64,000 nucleotides of DNA. It comes from Bemisia tabaci. Its lineage: Eukaryota; Arthropoda; Insecta; Hemiptera; Aleyrodidae. Numbering within the stretch: position 1 is the stretch's first letter; each line of letters starts with the position of its first letter. Location: contig NC_092800.1 of the NCBI RefSeq assembly GCF_918797505.1, positions 33,098,263-33,162,262 of the forward strand, read 5' to 3'. The translations under genes were made by a program, and so were the position numbers. Below the pieces are notes generated by a model that worked only from the letters and a program-made list of their open reading frames with translations, was not told where the DNA came from and did no database searches. Shown here one piece after another: positions 33,532 through 44,544 of this stretch.

Positions 33532-33747
33532 CCCACACGGGGAAAAAAGGATTGCGGATTTAACAATTCAATTTTTGAAAAACATGCCCAACATGTTTCA
33601 AATGTACAAATACAGGAAGCTAATTTAACCAAGGAGGGGGTTAAATTAGCACTTTTTAATTGTAAAATCTACATTGAAACATGTAGGACACTTTTTTTTA
33701 ACTACAAAATTGTTAAATCAGCAATATCATTTTTTTCCGTGTACGGG
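33532..33747. mobile_element. Inverted-repeat element R (216 bp, flanks AT/AT)
   Basis: Ends CCCACACGGGGAAAAAAGGA then TTGCGGATTTAACAATT pair with AATTGTTAAATCAGCAATAT then TTTTTCCGTGTACGGG. The centre has TTTAACCAAGGAGGGGGTTA. Both flanks are AT. Single copy in this window; not assigned to a superfamily. Confidence 0.7.
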
Positions 33748-33889
33748 ATGCAGTGAGGCCTTTGTTGATGAGAATTTTTTCGTTATACCTCAGAGCGGAA
33801 AAAAATGTAGTTAATCCTTTGGCTTTAGGCCACTGATTTAGTAATATAAATCATTCTTTCATTTTTATTTTTTAAATGAAATTTGTCAA

Positions 33890-34265
33890 CGTGGCTCGCA
33901 CCCTCACGTGCTTCACCCACAAATCCGTGGCTTGTTTTACAACCGCGACGAAGTGGACTGTGAACAACGGTCAGCGGACCCCGAAAATACTTCAAAACAA
34001 AGTGAAGAGTCAACGAGAGTGACACGCGGACAATAGGAAAGGGTCGGTCTGGCTGACCAACGGAATCCACCCCGAAATTATTGTCCTCCGCAGCACCGTG
34101 CCAAGAACCACGAATCAGCATAACGGGTTCGATTGGAGTTATGCGGTTTTTAATTCGTGATGCAGTGCACTTGTGTGCCTTTTCGACGGGCTTCGTCATC
34201 TGGGGACCCGAAAAAAAGACATCTTTACCCTTACGCCCACACCCTCCACTCCGCATGCGAGGTTG
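33890..34265. promoter_or_regulatory. Candidate regulatory island
   Basis: Single-copy, balanced composition, with SOX-like AACAAAG (33997) and GACAATAGG (34030) and a CGAAATTATTGTCC stretch. A 281-codon minus frame spans this island plus element A5 and part of a tandem repeat, so it is not a gene. Confidence 0.25.
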
Positions 34266-34336
34266 TCGATTTCGTAAAAAAACAAATTGGATACAGATAA
34301 ATGAATTGTAAAAACAACTATACGCGGTAATGCATG

Positions 34337-34568
34337 CACTGGAAAAAAAACACACATTGGATCTAGAGTCCAGACTCTTAAAAACATCGACAAGAAAAAA
34401 TACTCTCGATCCAATCAGATACAAGCTTAAATCAAGAACCAAGCCTCTTAATTTGAGCGGATTTCCTTTTGATTTAAGCTTAAATCTGCTTGAATCATGA
34501 GTCCTTTTTCTTGTCAATGTTTTCAAGAGTCTGGACTCTAGATCCAATGTGTGTTTTTTTTCCCTGTG
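34337..34568 (-). mobile_element. Family A MITE, copy A5 (flanks TG/TG)
   Basis: 232 bp; left end CACTGGAAAAAAAACACACA, right end TTTTTTTCCCTGTG with a CAG to CTG change. Reverse-sense core. Flanks TG on both sides. Confidence 0.88.
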
Positions 34569-34616
34569 TGGGGAAATAAACTTTGGGTCACCCGGACTGA
34601 ACTTAAGCTCATATGG

Positions 34617-34993
34617 AATCCCTATGTTTTTGGTATTGGTAACTGAGAATTTTCGCGTCATGGAAACCAAACTTGGGATGAGGGGTGAAATGAGCTAAGA
34701 GGAAAGTAACCAATTGTTCTCTAAACTTTAATCTATATATCGTTGATTTATTGTGTATTTCAGCGACTTCACACATCAATTAAGCACTTCTATCCTCAGT
34801 AACCATAAATCCCTAAGTTTTTGGTACTGGTAACTGAGAATTTTCGCGTCATGAAAACCAAACTTGGGTTAGGATAAGGGATGAAATGAGCGAGGCAATT
34901 GTTATCTAAACTTTAGTCTATATGTAGTTGATTTATTGTGTATTTCAGCGACTTTGCACATCAATTAAGCACCCCTGTCCTCAGTAACCATAC
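34617..34993 (+). repeat. Tandem duplication, 191-bp period
   Basis: Units at 34617 and 34808 share GGTAACTGAGAATTTTCGCG, AACCAAACTTGGG, GATTTATTGTGTATTTCAGC and CAGTAACCATA. High similarity indicates a fairly recent duplication. Confidence 0.85.
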
Positions 34994-35423
34994 ATTTTAA
35001 AAATGTATTTTTTTGCGAGAAGTCTGGCAATCGTGCAGCTCCCAACGCTTGTTTCGCAGCCTTTTTTTCTGTTTTTTTGTTAGTTTCGCGGAAACATAGG
35101 GTGACGTATTGATTATTTTCTGCCGAATTTTTGAAAGGACCAAAAAATTAGAGCATCATAATGTTCTGATAAAAAAAAAAGCGACAAGGTCTTAGAAAGG
35201 GGTCTTTTAAAATGCGTGTGTGTTTTTTCGCGCGCAAGACATGAAAAAAATTAAGATAAAAAGCAATACGAACGGGAAATATTGGAACTATGGCTTGTTT
35301 CTTAGGTAACACTTTGACAGGCGATAACATGCAAAAAGATTCCAAAATTCGCTTGTTCTTCATTGACGTAACCAGTTCGAAAAATATAGTCGTCACAGAC
35401 GGGATCCGGTACCAGACAAAAAT

Positions 35424-35552
35424 CGTCGCGCCTTTTACATAAGGGCGTATCTCGATTCACCCATGAGCCTTGTTCTCTATTTAACTCCACGCTTTTGAGG
35501 GCTGACACGGAAATAGAGATACGCCTTTACGTCAGGGCGGCGCTAAAATGTC
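35424..35552. repeat. Small inverted repeat X
   Basis: CGTCGCGCCTTTTACATAAG then GGCGTATCTC pairs with GAGATACGCCTTTACGTCAG then GGCGGCG. It could be a short MITE of about 130 bp. A GTCGCGCCTTTT fragment also occurs at 40376. Confidence 0.5.
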
Positions 35553-35594
35553 ACAACGGAAAAGTAACAGCAGAGATGAGAAGTGGTTTTTTTC

Positions 35595-35700
35595 GTCCCC
35601 CTCATATTTTCTTGGAAACGCATGTTTCGTCCGTACATGTTTTATTCGGAAACGCATGTTTTCCTCATGTTTTACTCGGAAAGAACATGCGGTGGTTATA
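35595..35700 (+). repeat. Short direct repeats around GGAAACGCATGTTT
   Basis: GGAAACGCATGTTT occurs twice, with ACATGTTTTATTCGG and TCATGTTTTACTCGG variants between; period about 25-35 bp. Confidence 0.55.
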
Positions 35701-36110
35701 GCGTGTGGAATGAGGAAAAACTGACTCATCTTAGCTTGAAATGACATGTCAATGTACGAATGCCTGCGTTGGTAAATTCAGATGAAGGATTTTGTCAGAT
35801 TCTAAACATATCAATTCTTATGCACTGCGCCTGGTGATGACTATCATTCATTTATGATAACTATAACTATATTTCTAATATGCTGTACAGAGGATATCTG
35901 ATGGGAGAGCTAAACTTTATCGATCATTGCTCATTGGTTTCACAAAAAAATGTGTGCTTATTTGAAAAATATTGACAGTTTTCATGAAACAATACAAATT
36001 TTTTTGTAACACTCTGTGCTGCGTTTCTTAGATTACGATGTCTCGGATAATTTACTTCTCATCTCCATTATTTCACACAAATAAACTGCAAGAAAAGCGA
36101 CTGGTAGAAT

Positions 36111-36497
36111 CTAGAGTACCTATATGGCGAGAGAATGGACAGATCGCTTCATGGAGGGCTTAGGGCCCAAAAGTGCAGCCACCCTTCTAACCAACTTCTA
36201 ACGCACAAAATTTCACTGCCAGTCTGCAGATTCCAATTCTAACCAAGATGGCTAAGAATGTACATAAATGAGCGTTCTCCCGCGAAATTGAGTAAATTTA
36301 TGCAAAAGCTAAGTCAAACACGTGCTTTATGAACGACGGTTCGTAACAATAGTATTAGTAAATCGCTCTGGATACTTGAAATTCATAGGTTGGCTGCATT
36401 TCCGGGCCCTAACTTTATTCGCAGGAGCATCGGTGAAGGCCTGATGGATTTTCGGAGTTTCACATCTGTCCATACTCTCGCTTTACAGGCACTCTAG
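36111..36497. mobile_element. Family U element, complete, with 6-bp direct repeat TAGAAT
   Basis: Inverted ends CTAGAGTACCTATATGGCGA then GAGAATGGACAGAT and ATCTGTCCATACTCTCGCTT then TACAGGCACTCTAG. TAGAAT lies directly outside both ends. The 387-bp interior has no ORF. A 6-bp duplication is unusual; an 8-bp (hAT) or 9-bp (Mutator-like) origin with mutated edges remains possible. Confidence 0.75.
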
Positions 36498-36549
36498 TAG
36501 AATCGGGAGAAGAGCAATAAATTTGAAAATGAAATTTTTAGAAAATTGA

Positions 36550-36645
36550 CCAATTGAACCGCATTTTGCAACAGGGAACCACTACTTCTGGCTCAGTTTA
36601 GAAACAACACTTATGACATGGGTTCCCCCTCTACAGAAAGGTATG
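36550..36645 (+). mobile_element. Family J fragment, J3
   Basis: GCATTTTGCAACAGGGAACC then TTCTGGCTCAGTTTAGAAAC and ATGACATGGGTTCCC match one arm of J1/J2; the opposite arm is missing. Confidence 0.5.
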
Positions 36646-36828
36646 AAATTTTAAATGTAATGTTTTTTTAAATGTAATTTTATGAAAGAGCCAGAGATAG
36701 TGGAGATAGAGATAGATAGTGCACGTCATAATGCACATAGTTCCGTTTGGCAGAGATACGTCCAAATCTGTTTTCACCTCATCTTCCTCCGCCGCGAAAG
36801 TTCAAATTTCCTACCCACCAAGCGCCGC

Positions 36829-37452
36829 GGCGGCCGTACCCAAAGACATAAAGACGGAGCACTAAAAGCAAAAAATGAAGCTTCTAGAGCTTCTTTTCAA
36901 TCACCTCTACTATTGGCTAGAGGATTGGCGGCGAAATCGGGACAAGTTTGAATTCAAATGTAGGGCGGGAACTAATAAATAAAATTGCGGAAACAAAGTA
37001 TTTTAGGTTGATTTTTGCCCAAATTCAGGTACACACTCATATTTTTTTAACTTCAGGTTAGTTTCAGTCCGTCGTCGACCGATTAATTTCATTTGGGAGT
37101 AACGTTGATCTAGAACTGTAACGGCCTGTTTGAACCTGCAGAACCACCATGAGCAGAAGAAAAACTAACTTTATCTGAGATTACTGCCTGTTACCGAGCA
37201 AAAGTAGGTGTATTATATTAGGACGCAGATCGAACTTTCTTAGTATATTCGTTTTAGGAATTTAAAATACGTTTCAAAGAAGAAATGTGGAAAAATCAAG
37301 AGGACAAGTTCAAATCAAATTTCCGTTTGCCGCCATGGATTCCCGCGCTCATTTACACACTCACACAAGCGCGCAGCGCCGAACCTAGCTTCACTTTTTC
37401 CCCGTGCTTTTAGGTACGAGCGCTCCGTCTTTATGTCTTTGGCCGTACCACG
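36829..37452. mobile_element. Foldback V with GGCCGTACC ends
   Basis: GGCCGTACCCAAAGACATAA then AGACGGAGCACTAAAAGC (36832) is inverted at 37405-37450 as GCTTTTAGGTACGAGCGCTC then CGTCTTTATGTCTTTGGCCG. The 500-bp interior is AT-rich and contains TTCTAGAGCTTC. Single copy here. Confidence 0.6.
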
Positions 37453-37985
37453 CCGCGAACTGCATCTGTGCAACGTTCCGGTCGGGCGGTCGGCGCGGTG
37501 CTGTACTGTACCGCACCGCGGCAGCGTGACACATCTGAAAACTCGAAGCGCACCTTGGCCGGATCATAAATTGATTTTCCTGCCCGACCATGAGGGGGCC
37601 GGGGGGCCGGCGGGCATTGGTCCGCCTCGGACGTTGCCCCGGGGGGAGGGGGCCCGCCCCGGCACATTTTCTCCTTTTTTAGGGCATCGTGAATAAGCAG
37701 AATCCAGGGCGGTATCCTCCTCCCGCTGACCAGAGAAAAAACCAAAACCAACAACCGGCCGGAGTCGCGGGGAAATCGATGATCGATGCGCATCGCTCAC
37801 CGGCGGCGCTCTCCCGCGGCTTCGCGTGGAGCCAATCGATTCTGGACCCAGCGGCCGCGGTTTTTCGCTCTGCTTCGGCGGTGCCCCATGCCCGATGCGC
37901 CGCTGCCGGCCAATCACCGTCGCCCTCCTACTCCTCTCGCACCCCAACTGCGCACGAGGGCATCGTTTAAGACCATTCAAGAGAA
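37430..37985. other. GC-rich single-copy island
   Basis: CpG-dense, with two inverted-CCAAT words (GAGCCAATCG at 37829 and GGCCAATCAC at 37908 on the plus strand), compatible with a promoter. Numerous overlapping frames of up to 138 codons, none recognised. Confidence 0.3.
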
Positions 37986-38100
37986 AAAGTGAATCTAAGG
38001 GTCGTATTTGGACGTATTTATGTTAAAAAGAACTATGCTGAGTGCAGACCCTACACACGTAGTTCCTTTTAGCACAAATACTGCCATGATAGCAAAGAGA

Positions 38101-38365
38101 GCTGCGGGCTGATTTTTGACATTGATAGACAAAGCTATAGACATAGAAGACATAGTGAGTATGTAGCGATCCTATTGGTGGACGCGGGTGGTTGTAATAG
38201 ACAAAGGAAGTAAGTAATGAAATAACTGATAAAAGACCCTTTAGTTACTTCATTATTTTCTACTTTAGCCTATAAGAACCGTCCATTTCAACCGATAGGA
38301 TCGCTCCATACTCCTTGTGTTGTCTTCACCTATATAACTTTGTCTATCAATTTCAACAATAGCTG
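38101..38365. mobile_element. Family G MITE, copy G2
   Basis: GACATTGATAGACAAAGCTA then TAGACATAGAAGACAT at the left pairs with ATATAACTTTGTCTATCAAT at the right; GATCCTATTGGTGGA and CCGATAGGATCGCTCC are inverted partners. About 265 bp. Confidence 0.8.
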
Positions 38366-38371
38366 AAAGTG

Positions 38372-39160
38372 TCAAATTTTCGAAATCGAGTTTCATTCAA
38401 AATTCGTCGAATCTCTTTCAGATGAAGTCACTGAAATAGCTAAAACAGCAAAATTCATCTTAATTGGACGGAGTTAAACAGAAAGGAACCAAGCCACATC
38501 GGGATCGAACCGAGAAAAAGAGGTTTACAGTTTGGCTCCTGCATAAGACTCAATGTAAAAAATTAACTTCAAGTTCAATTTCTGCAAAATTTGCTCCAAC
38601 AAAAACTTTGAATTTTTGGCGGTAGATAGTAGAGCAGTGGTTGAGTTCAAAACCACTCATAACTCAATTTTTTCCAAAAAGTGGGTTGGTTCCTTTCTGC
38701 TTAACTCAGTCCAATTGTGTCAAGACGAGGCATATGAGAAAGCCGTAAGTGTGCAAAAATGACGTAGTTTCATGTAAGACAGCAGTGACATTATTCCTCC
38801 ATGGAGCCAATAAGAACATCCCTTTCAAGTAAAGTGCAGCCCTCTTCTGCCAATTTCTAACATGAAAATGTGTTGGTTGCGTTTTGGACACACAAACACA
38901 TTTTCAGGTCGGAAATTCGCAGAAGCTGGCGGTACTTAACTTGAGAGAACTGTTTCCACTGGCTCTCCGAAGGAGTAATGTCACTTACGGCTGTTTTGCC
39001 TGAAACTACGTCATTTTTTACGCACTTGCGGCTTTCTCATATGTCTCGTTTTGATACAATTAAAATGAATTTTGCTGTTTCAGCTATTTCAGTGATTTCA
39101 TCTATAAGAGATTAGACGAATTTTGAAGGAAACTCAAATTCGAGAATTTGACTCTTACCA
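38372..39160. mobile_element. Nested foldback T
   Basis: Outer arms: AAATTCGTCGAATCTCTTTC then CACTGAAATAGCTAAAACAG at 38400 against CTGTTTCAGCTATTTCAGTG then GAGATTAGACGAATTTTG at 39080. Between them is a second inverted pair, GGACGGAGTTAAACAGAAAG then GAACCAA (38466) against GGTTCCTTTCTGCTTAACTC then AGTCCAATTG (38690). Inside lies a third, AGACGAGGCATATGAGAAAG (38723) against CTTTCTCATATGTCTCG (39033). One element probably inserted in one arm of another. Confidence 0.7.
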
Positions 39161-39236
39161 CTCTCTTCGCTATCCCGGCAGTGTACTGTGATGTCTCGGT
39201 TTCTCTTAGCAGGGTAGTTTACGAGATTAGATAAAT

Positions 39237-39296
39237 ATCCAGAGGAGCCCATCCGCTGGGTTGACGGCCACAGATGAAGCCATCAAACTCCGGAGC
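39237..39296 (-). mobile_element. Possible truncated SINE body related to the 27.1-kb SINE
   Basis: On the minus strand CCGGAGTTTGATGGCTTCAT is followed by loosely similar words (CTCTGGATATTTATC), resembling the body of the SINE at 27181-27240. No pol III head is present next to it. Confidence 0.3.
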
Positions 39297-39660
39297 CGAG
39301 AGCAAGGGAAGGAAGCTGCTCTCAACACATCTTCCCGAGGAGCATAAGTTATCGCGATACGTCACGAGATCAGGAAGCCCCGCAAATAGCCGCTTCCCAG
39401 AAGCTGAAAGCTGCACCCCGAGACTTATCACCTCCGGACTGCCTCCGGCCTGGGCCACTCAGCGCCGCTCCGAGGGGTGCGTCGACCATTTTGTATCCTC
39501 TACTTGCGGCCCCTCCCCAGTGTGGCGCCCTCCGGATGGATGGGGGGTGAAGGCGAAGGGAAGGGGGGTTGCGGGAGGGCGGGGAGCTCTCTTCGACAAG
39601 TTCGCTTCGAACACGCTATCGCAACGTTCTGTCTTCCGGACCGCCTCTTTTTATGGGGGT
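39297..39660. other. GC-rich island
   Basis: Single-copy, with GCCTCCGGCCTGGGCC near 39441 and G-rich runs. A 170-codon plus frame starting at 39274 runs into element A6 and has no recognised domain. Confidence 0.3.
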
Positions 39661-39715
39661 GTGGAATTGGTGCTTGTGCTTGATAAATTGGGGGTGCGTT
39701 TTGTAAATTTGACAA

Positions 39716-39942
39716 CACTGGAAAAAAAACACATTGGATCTAGAGTCCAGACTCTTGAAAACATTGACAAGAAAAAATACTCATGATTCAATCGGATTTT
39801 TGCTTGAATCAAAACGAAATCCGCTTAAATTAAGAGGCTTGGTTCTTGATTTAAGCTAGATTCTGATTAAATCAAGAGTACTTTTTCTTGTCGATGTTTT
39901 TAAGAGTCTGGACTCTAGATCCAATGTGTTTTTTTTCCAGTG
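39716..39942 (+). mobile_element. Family A MITE, copy A6
   Basis: 227 bp, ends CACTGGAAAAAAAACACATT and TGTGTTTTTTTTCCAGTG. Plus-sense core. Flanks AA and AT differ by one base. Confidence 0.92.
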
Positions 39943-42265
39943 ATCGAAAAATTCTTAAAAAACCCGGTTCCGATTCGTTCGACTTGAATAGATCGAAAAA
40001 TAAAAACGTGAATCAATCGACGTGATTTGATTGACGATGAATTGAAAGTCGTTCTGGACTTTCTGATAAATGCAATCATTAAGAAAGACAAAAAAATCGC
40101 AAATTCTCTGACATTTTCGAAAAACGCGATTTTTGACAGCAGTATGTGCTTAGTAGTTTCAAGAAAACTAATTCATATTTCTAAAATGTTTACCGCAAGT
40201 AAAAGTTGGTGACACCAATCATTCCCTTAATTTCAGAAATTTTTCATAGTGACCTTCACTATCAGTATCGCTCTGACAAATATTCATGTTGGATTTGAAG
40301 ATAAACAGAGGATACAAACAGTGGAAACAAATAAGGAACAACAAACTCTTAATATTGGTGTAACGCAGTCACAAAGTCGCGCCTTTTGAAAGGTTTATAA
40401 GCGTGATTCAGTTCAAAATCTAAAACAGGATTGTTTGCAGTTTATCTCCCGAGACTGCGATAGCTGATAGTCATTCGCTACATTCCAGCACCGTAAAATA
40501 TAAACAGGCGCAATGCACACACAGACTATCAGTTCAGTGGTTGTATTTTCAAAATCATGCATCTAACAGTTGAGATTTGTGATCAGCTGACCCCAAACGG
40601 AATGTATGGTCAATTAAGAGAAAGGCGCCAAAAATGTAACTTTTACTTTCACTTCCGTAACTTGACTGATTCATTAATCATTATCTTTTCTTCGTTGTGA
40701 TAAAAGAGAGGTAACCGAGCTGGCATGGCACGTAAACTAATAAAATCAAAATCATATATTGATTAAAATTACATGGATCATTGTCAGTGACAAAATCTTA
40801 AGATTATAAATTCATAATTAAATAAAAATAAATTATATCGAGTGCGATAAAAAATTAAAATGGTTCCTAATTACGTCATACGTATTTTGTTTAACTATGC
40901 GCACACACAGAAAAACACCCAACTAAATTTTAAATGAAAATTCTAAGTGTTAGTTCAAAGTTTCCATAAAAACTTCGCTAAAAATAATGAGTATCATCCC
41001 TTCTGAGAAAAAGTATTACACTGCAAAATTATAATTGAAATTTCGTTTTTTTTATAACTGGCGAATCATTTGGTGAATTACAAATTTTACTAATTACTGA
41101 AAACAGTTCAAAGAAAATTCTTGGGTCTGTTTAAAACGACCGTGTTACAGTGACTCGGAAAAAAATAAAAATAAAAAGTCACAGAAAATTGTTTGACCTT
41201 TCATTGCGATTGCGATACTCTTCCTGGAAGGAAAACAGTGTCCTCGTATTTGAAAATGGCCTCAAAAATAAAAGTGCAGTTTTTTCCTTTAAAAATTCCT
41301 GGGGCTGCATCGTGATCGTAGTCAGGGCCAACAAAAATTAATTTTCTATTACTCCGAACTATGCCTAGTTTAGTGTTATACATTTCTTTTAAAAACGTAT
41401 GATGTAAAACTAAATGAGTATTAAATGGAAAAATACAGAAAGATTGTTTATATAAAAATACCCCTCGAGTGACTAAGTGCTGTTACTGTTGGTGTGAAAA
41501 AAGTTTGAGCAGATACAGCTCCTGAAGATACAATCTGTCCAACCTTCGCGTAAAATATCTCCCCCTTTGACCGAACCGCCTGTTTCACCTGAGACCAACA
41601 TTATCATCTCTGCTAATCAGTTTTATTTATTTTTGTTGCTTTCTCGTTCTTGAATCGTGCACAAAGAACTTGTTCCCACAAAAAAGACTTCGATTGCGCG
41701 GGCAAAAAGAAAGGACCATAAAAATGTAGATCCTCTCCATTCACCCTTTATAAAATTTTTCTCGAATAAAGACAATTCATTTCGGGTGAATTTGTAAATC
41801 TTGAAAATTTTGCCCCTTCGAAATTAAAAAAAAAAACTAGAGGAACTTGAAACAAAACAAAAAGTCTCTACGCTTGTAGTAAACCTTTGTAGGTTGAATC
41901 GTATCATAAGTCTACCTACTTACGTCTGCTTTCGTATATTTGACCGTGTTATTCGCATGGGCTGCCGTGTCAAATAAAAACACCGAATGTTTTTACGTTC
42001 GCAGATTTCTTCTGCGAAAAAATGCGAAAGTGGTGGAGAATCCCTTCAAATTTTTTGGGAAATTTTCCGAAAACTACTCGAATTTGGGTCCAGTTCAGCC
42101 GAAAATTTCAAACAAATAATATTCATGACTGTTCTCAAAAATACACATTCTATTCGGGGCTGTTTGACAACATGTAAATGGACATATGGCGTTCTTCCTT
42201 TAGGTACTAAGAAAGAACGTCTTGCTAGGCGGTAAATGCAGTGGTCCATCTAAGCTAGAGGCAAC
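39943..42265. other. AT-rich non-coding stretch
   Basis: No element with a second copy, RNA gene or convincing exon. Short frames at 40027, 41150 and 41987 lack recognisable features. Confidence 0.35.
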
Positions 42266-42435
42266 AATTTTAGAGCCTTTCATAAATCCAAAAACACTTA
42301 ATTTTAGAGCCTTTCATAAATCCAAAAACACTTTATTTTAGAGCCTTTCATAAATCCAAAAACACTTAATTTTAGAGCCTTTCATAAATCCAAAAACACT
42401 TAATTTTAGAGCCTTTCATAAATCCAAAAACACTT
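42266..42435 (+). repeat. 34-bp tandem repeat, five copies
   Basis: Units AATTTTAGAGCCTTTCATAA then ATCCAAAAACACTT repeat five times head to tail with almost no variation (one A/T change at the second junction). Near identity implies recent expansion or homogenisation. There are no unique spacers, so it is not a CRISPR array. Confidence 0.95.
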
Positions 42436-43125
42436 ATAATTTTGTGATCTCACTATCAATATAGGTCACTGATGTTTGAGTTGTCAGTTCGGCCGGTCGG
42501 CACCAGTGTGCGATAAAATAGCGAGAGCATGGACCAAGTTCATCACTCTCCGTATTTACTCAGCAGGATTCGGATACCTTGTTTTGACCCCTTAACCCCC
42601 TCCCCCCCTTTCCGCCACCATCGCGTGAAATGACAGAGCGTTTTTGGCGTGACAATGAGGAGCGCCTCTTCAAGTCACTTTGATTGAATTACAGACCAAA
42701 ACTATCCGGAAGATTTTGGAGCGCAAATATACGGGCGGGCGTAGAGGTCAGTCAGTGATTCTTCTGATCGAATAATGATCAAAGTGCTCTGATTGAAATT
42801 GTGAATGGATAAAAATGTTTCCATTTCAACTAGTCCCATTATATTAAAATAGAAGAAAAGAGTCTTAAAGTTTTTCATCTCCAAAAAATTCATTACACAA
42901 AATGAAGTTGAACACAGTTGAACAAGTTGAAGTTGAGTTGAAGTTGAAAATGTATTAGATAACGAATAGTTTTCGAGGGGCTGGCTGGATTGCTGTTTTA
43001 GCAAGAGAGGGCGTGAACATACTAACTAAGCTATAGTTAAATTTTATTTCAATTGTTTTGTGTGTTCAATTTTTTTTTGGGGGGGGGGAGGGGGGAGTGT
43101 AAATTGGTCACATATGCCGCACGTT
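42436..43125. other. Non-coding stretch with C- and T-runs
   Basis: Contains AGTTGAACAAGTTGAAGTTG-type short repeats at 42905-42950. Nothing else. Confidence 0.35.
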
Positions 43126-43132
43126 CTGGCCT

Positions 43133-43415
43133 GGTTACAAGATCAAATTCCCGTCAAATTCCGATCAAAATGATGACCAAGATGGCGGTTAATAGTTATC
43201 TATAGATTGATGAGTAAAATTAATTAAAACAGCGTGTTGATTGAAATAAACATGAAATTAGCACGGTTGGGTGGAAATCAGATGAAGGATGAGCCCCACA
43301 GCTCCATTATCTACCATCAAATTTTTGCAGGCCGCAGAAATTTGATGGTAGATGGTACGCACCAGTCACCATTTGATCGGAAATTGATGGGAATTTGAGC
43401 GTGTAACCAGCACAA
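43133..43415. mobile_element. Foldback S with central perfect hairpin
   Basis: Arms CTGGTTACAAGATCAAATTC then CCGATCAAAATGATGA (43152) and TCACCATTTGATCGGAAATT then GGGAATTTGAGCGTGTAACC (43366) are inverted. Between them is a tight hairpin: ATCTACCATCAAATTT and AAATTTGATGGTAGAT (43309-43353) separated by about 11 bases. Confidence 0.65.
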
Positions 43416-43455
43416 ATGGTTACAGACGCCGAACGTTCGATTACAGGAACCGACA

Positions 43456-43540
43456 GTTCAGTTTGACAAACCGAAAGTTCAGTTTGACAAACCGAAAGCT
43501 CAGTTTAACAAACCGAAAGTCCAGTCTGACAAACCGAACA
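43456..43540 (+). repeat. 21-bp tandem repeat, four copies
   Basis: GTTCAGTTTGACAAACCGAA repeats at 43456, 43477, 43498 and 43519 with two to three changes in the later units. It sits just outside foldback S and may be part of it. Confidence 0.85.
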
Positions 43541-43599
43541 CTTAGGATGATATGGAACACCGAACGTTGGGCTCATAAGACCGAATTTTTTTTTCAGTA

Positions 43600-44110
43600 T
43601 GCGTCATCGGCTTTTCGACTGGGTGAGAGGATCCCGACAGAAAAGAATTCGGGAGAATCCGTGGGTCCAGCGGAATGAATGGCCGACCGCACGAACCCAC
43701 CGAGGGAGCAGCAACAGTTCAATCCGGTAATCAATTAGCCCCGAAAACCAAACGTTTGACGGCCGGTTGTCGGCCCCCGGCGACAGTTGCGGTTGTCGAG
43801 TGGTGAGTTGCCGCGGTCATCCCCATTCATAATATTTATCAAAGCCCGATTCTTCGACCGACCGGATTATTCGAAGAACCCCGCATGTTGTACAGGTTCT
43901 TTGGGGTGTTTACGTCGTTTTGTAAAATGAGGCGATTTAATTCGGTGTGAAGCCGCGACCGGCGGAGGACTTCATGGGTGGGAATCGGGACCAGGAGGAC
44001 CATGACAAAAGACAAAATTGTTCAGTTCCTCCCCGGTCCCGACGCCCGGTAAATGAGTCGCTGTTTTACAAATGAGTCGTTTACGTCTTCGTTTGTGGCC
44101 TGGTTGCCTC
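43600..44110. promoter_or_regulatory. Candidate regulatory island
   Basis: Single-copy, GC-richer, with GGTAATCAATTAGCC (43726), CATTCATAATATTTATC (43825) and CGATTTAATTCGG (43931) homeodomain-like words. No coding features. Confidence 0.3.
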
Positions 44111-44291
44111 AATAAAATATCCTCTCTGTTCAATTTTCGGAGAAAAATTAGTCATTTTTACACGAGAATCTCCCACTATACAGGGTGATCCAAGGGAGTC
44201 ACGATAATACTTTTATTTTCTGGGAAATTTTTCCCAGCAGCGCTTTTTATGAGGGCTGCCTATCCCCCTCCTCCAAAGTGCGGGGAAATAA

Positions 44292-44495
44292 AGCGTCACC
44301 TCCCGGCCAAAGTATCGCAAGTGCCATGCGACGCTTCAAAATTTCCGCCGCCATTTTATTATTTTATGGAGAAATTGTTCATCGAATCTGTCCGAAAATT
44401 ACACTGAATTTTTATTGTATTGCCGTTCAATGAAATTTTCAATCAGACTCAACCAACAAGTTCTACTTTCTTTTACTTTGGCCGGAAGATGACGA
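44292..44495. mobile_element. Family E element, copy E6
   Basis: CGTCACCTCCCGGCCAAAGT at the left and ACTTTGGCCGGAAGATGACG at the right are inverted ends. The left arm has GCCATGCGACGCTTCAAAAT and TTTCCGCCGCCATTTTAT; the right arm lacks the matching inner block, so this is an internally deleted copy. Confidence 0.75.
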
Positions 44496-44544
44496 TTTAT
44501 TTCCCTGAACCTTGGGGGAGGGGGATCTGTAGCAGCTTGTGCGC

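Noticed and set aside
33825..34670. 281-codon minus-strand open frame
   Set aside because: It reads straight through MITE A5 and part of a tandem duplication; the peptide piece from A5 recurs wherever family A occurs. No domain and no splice logic.
38480..38520. Second B-box-like GGTTCGATCCCG word (minus strand)
   Set aside because: No A box at the right distance; the word lies within nested foldback T.
42266..42435. CRISPR-like regular repeats
   Set aside because: The 34-bp units are head to tail without unique spacers, in a eukaryotic context.
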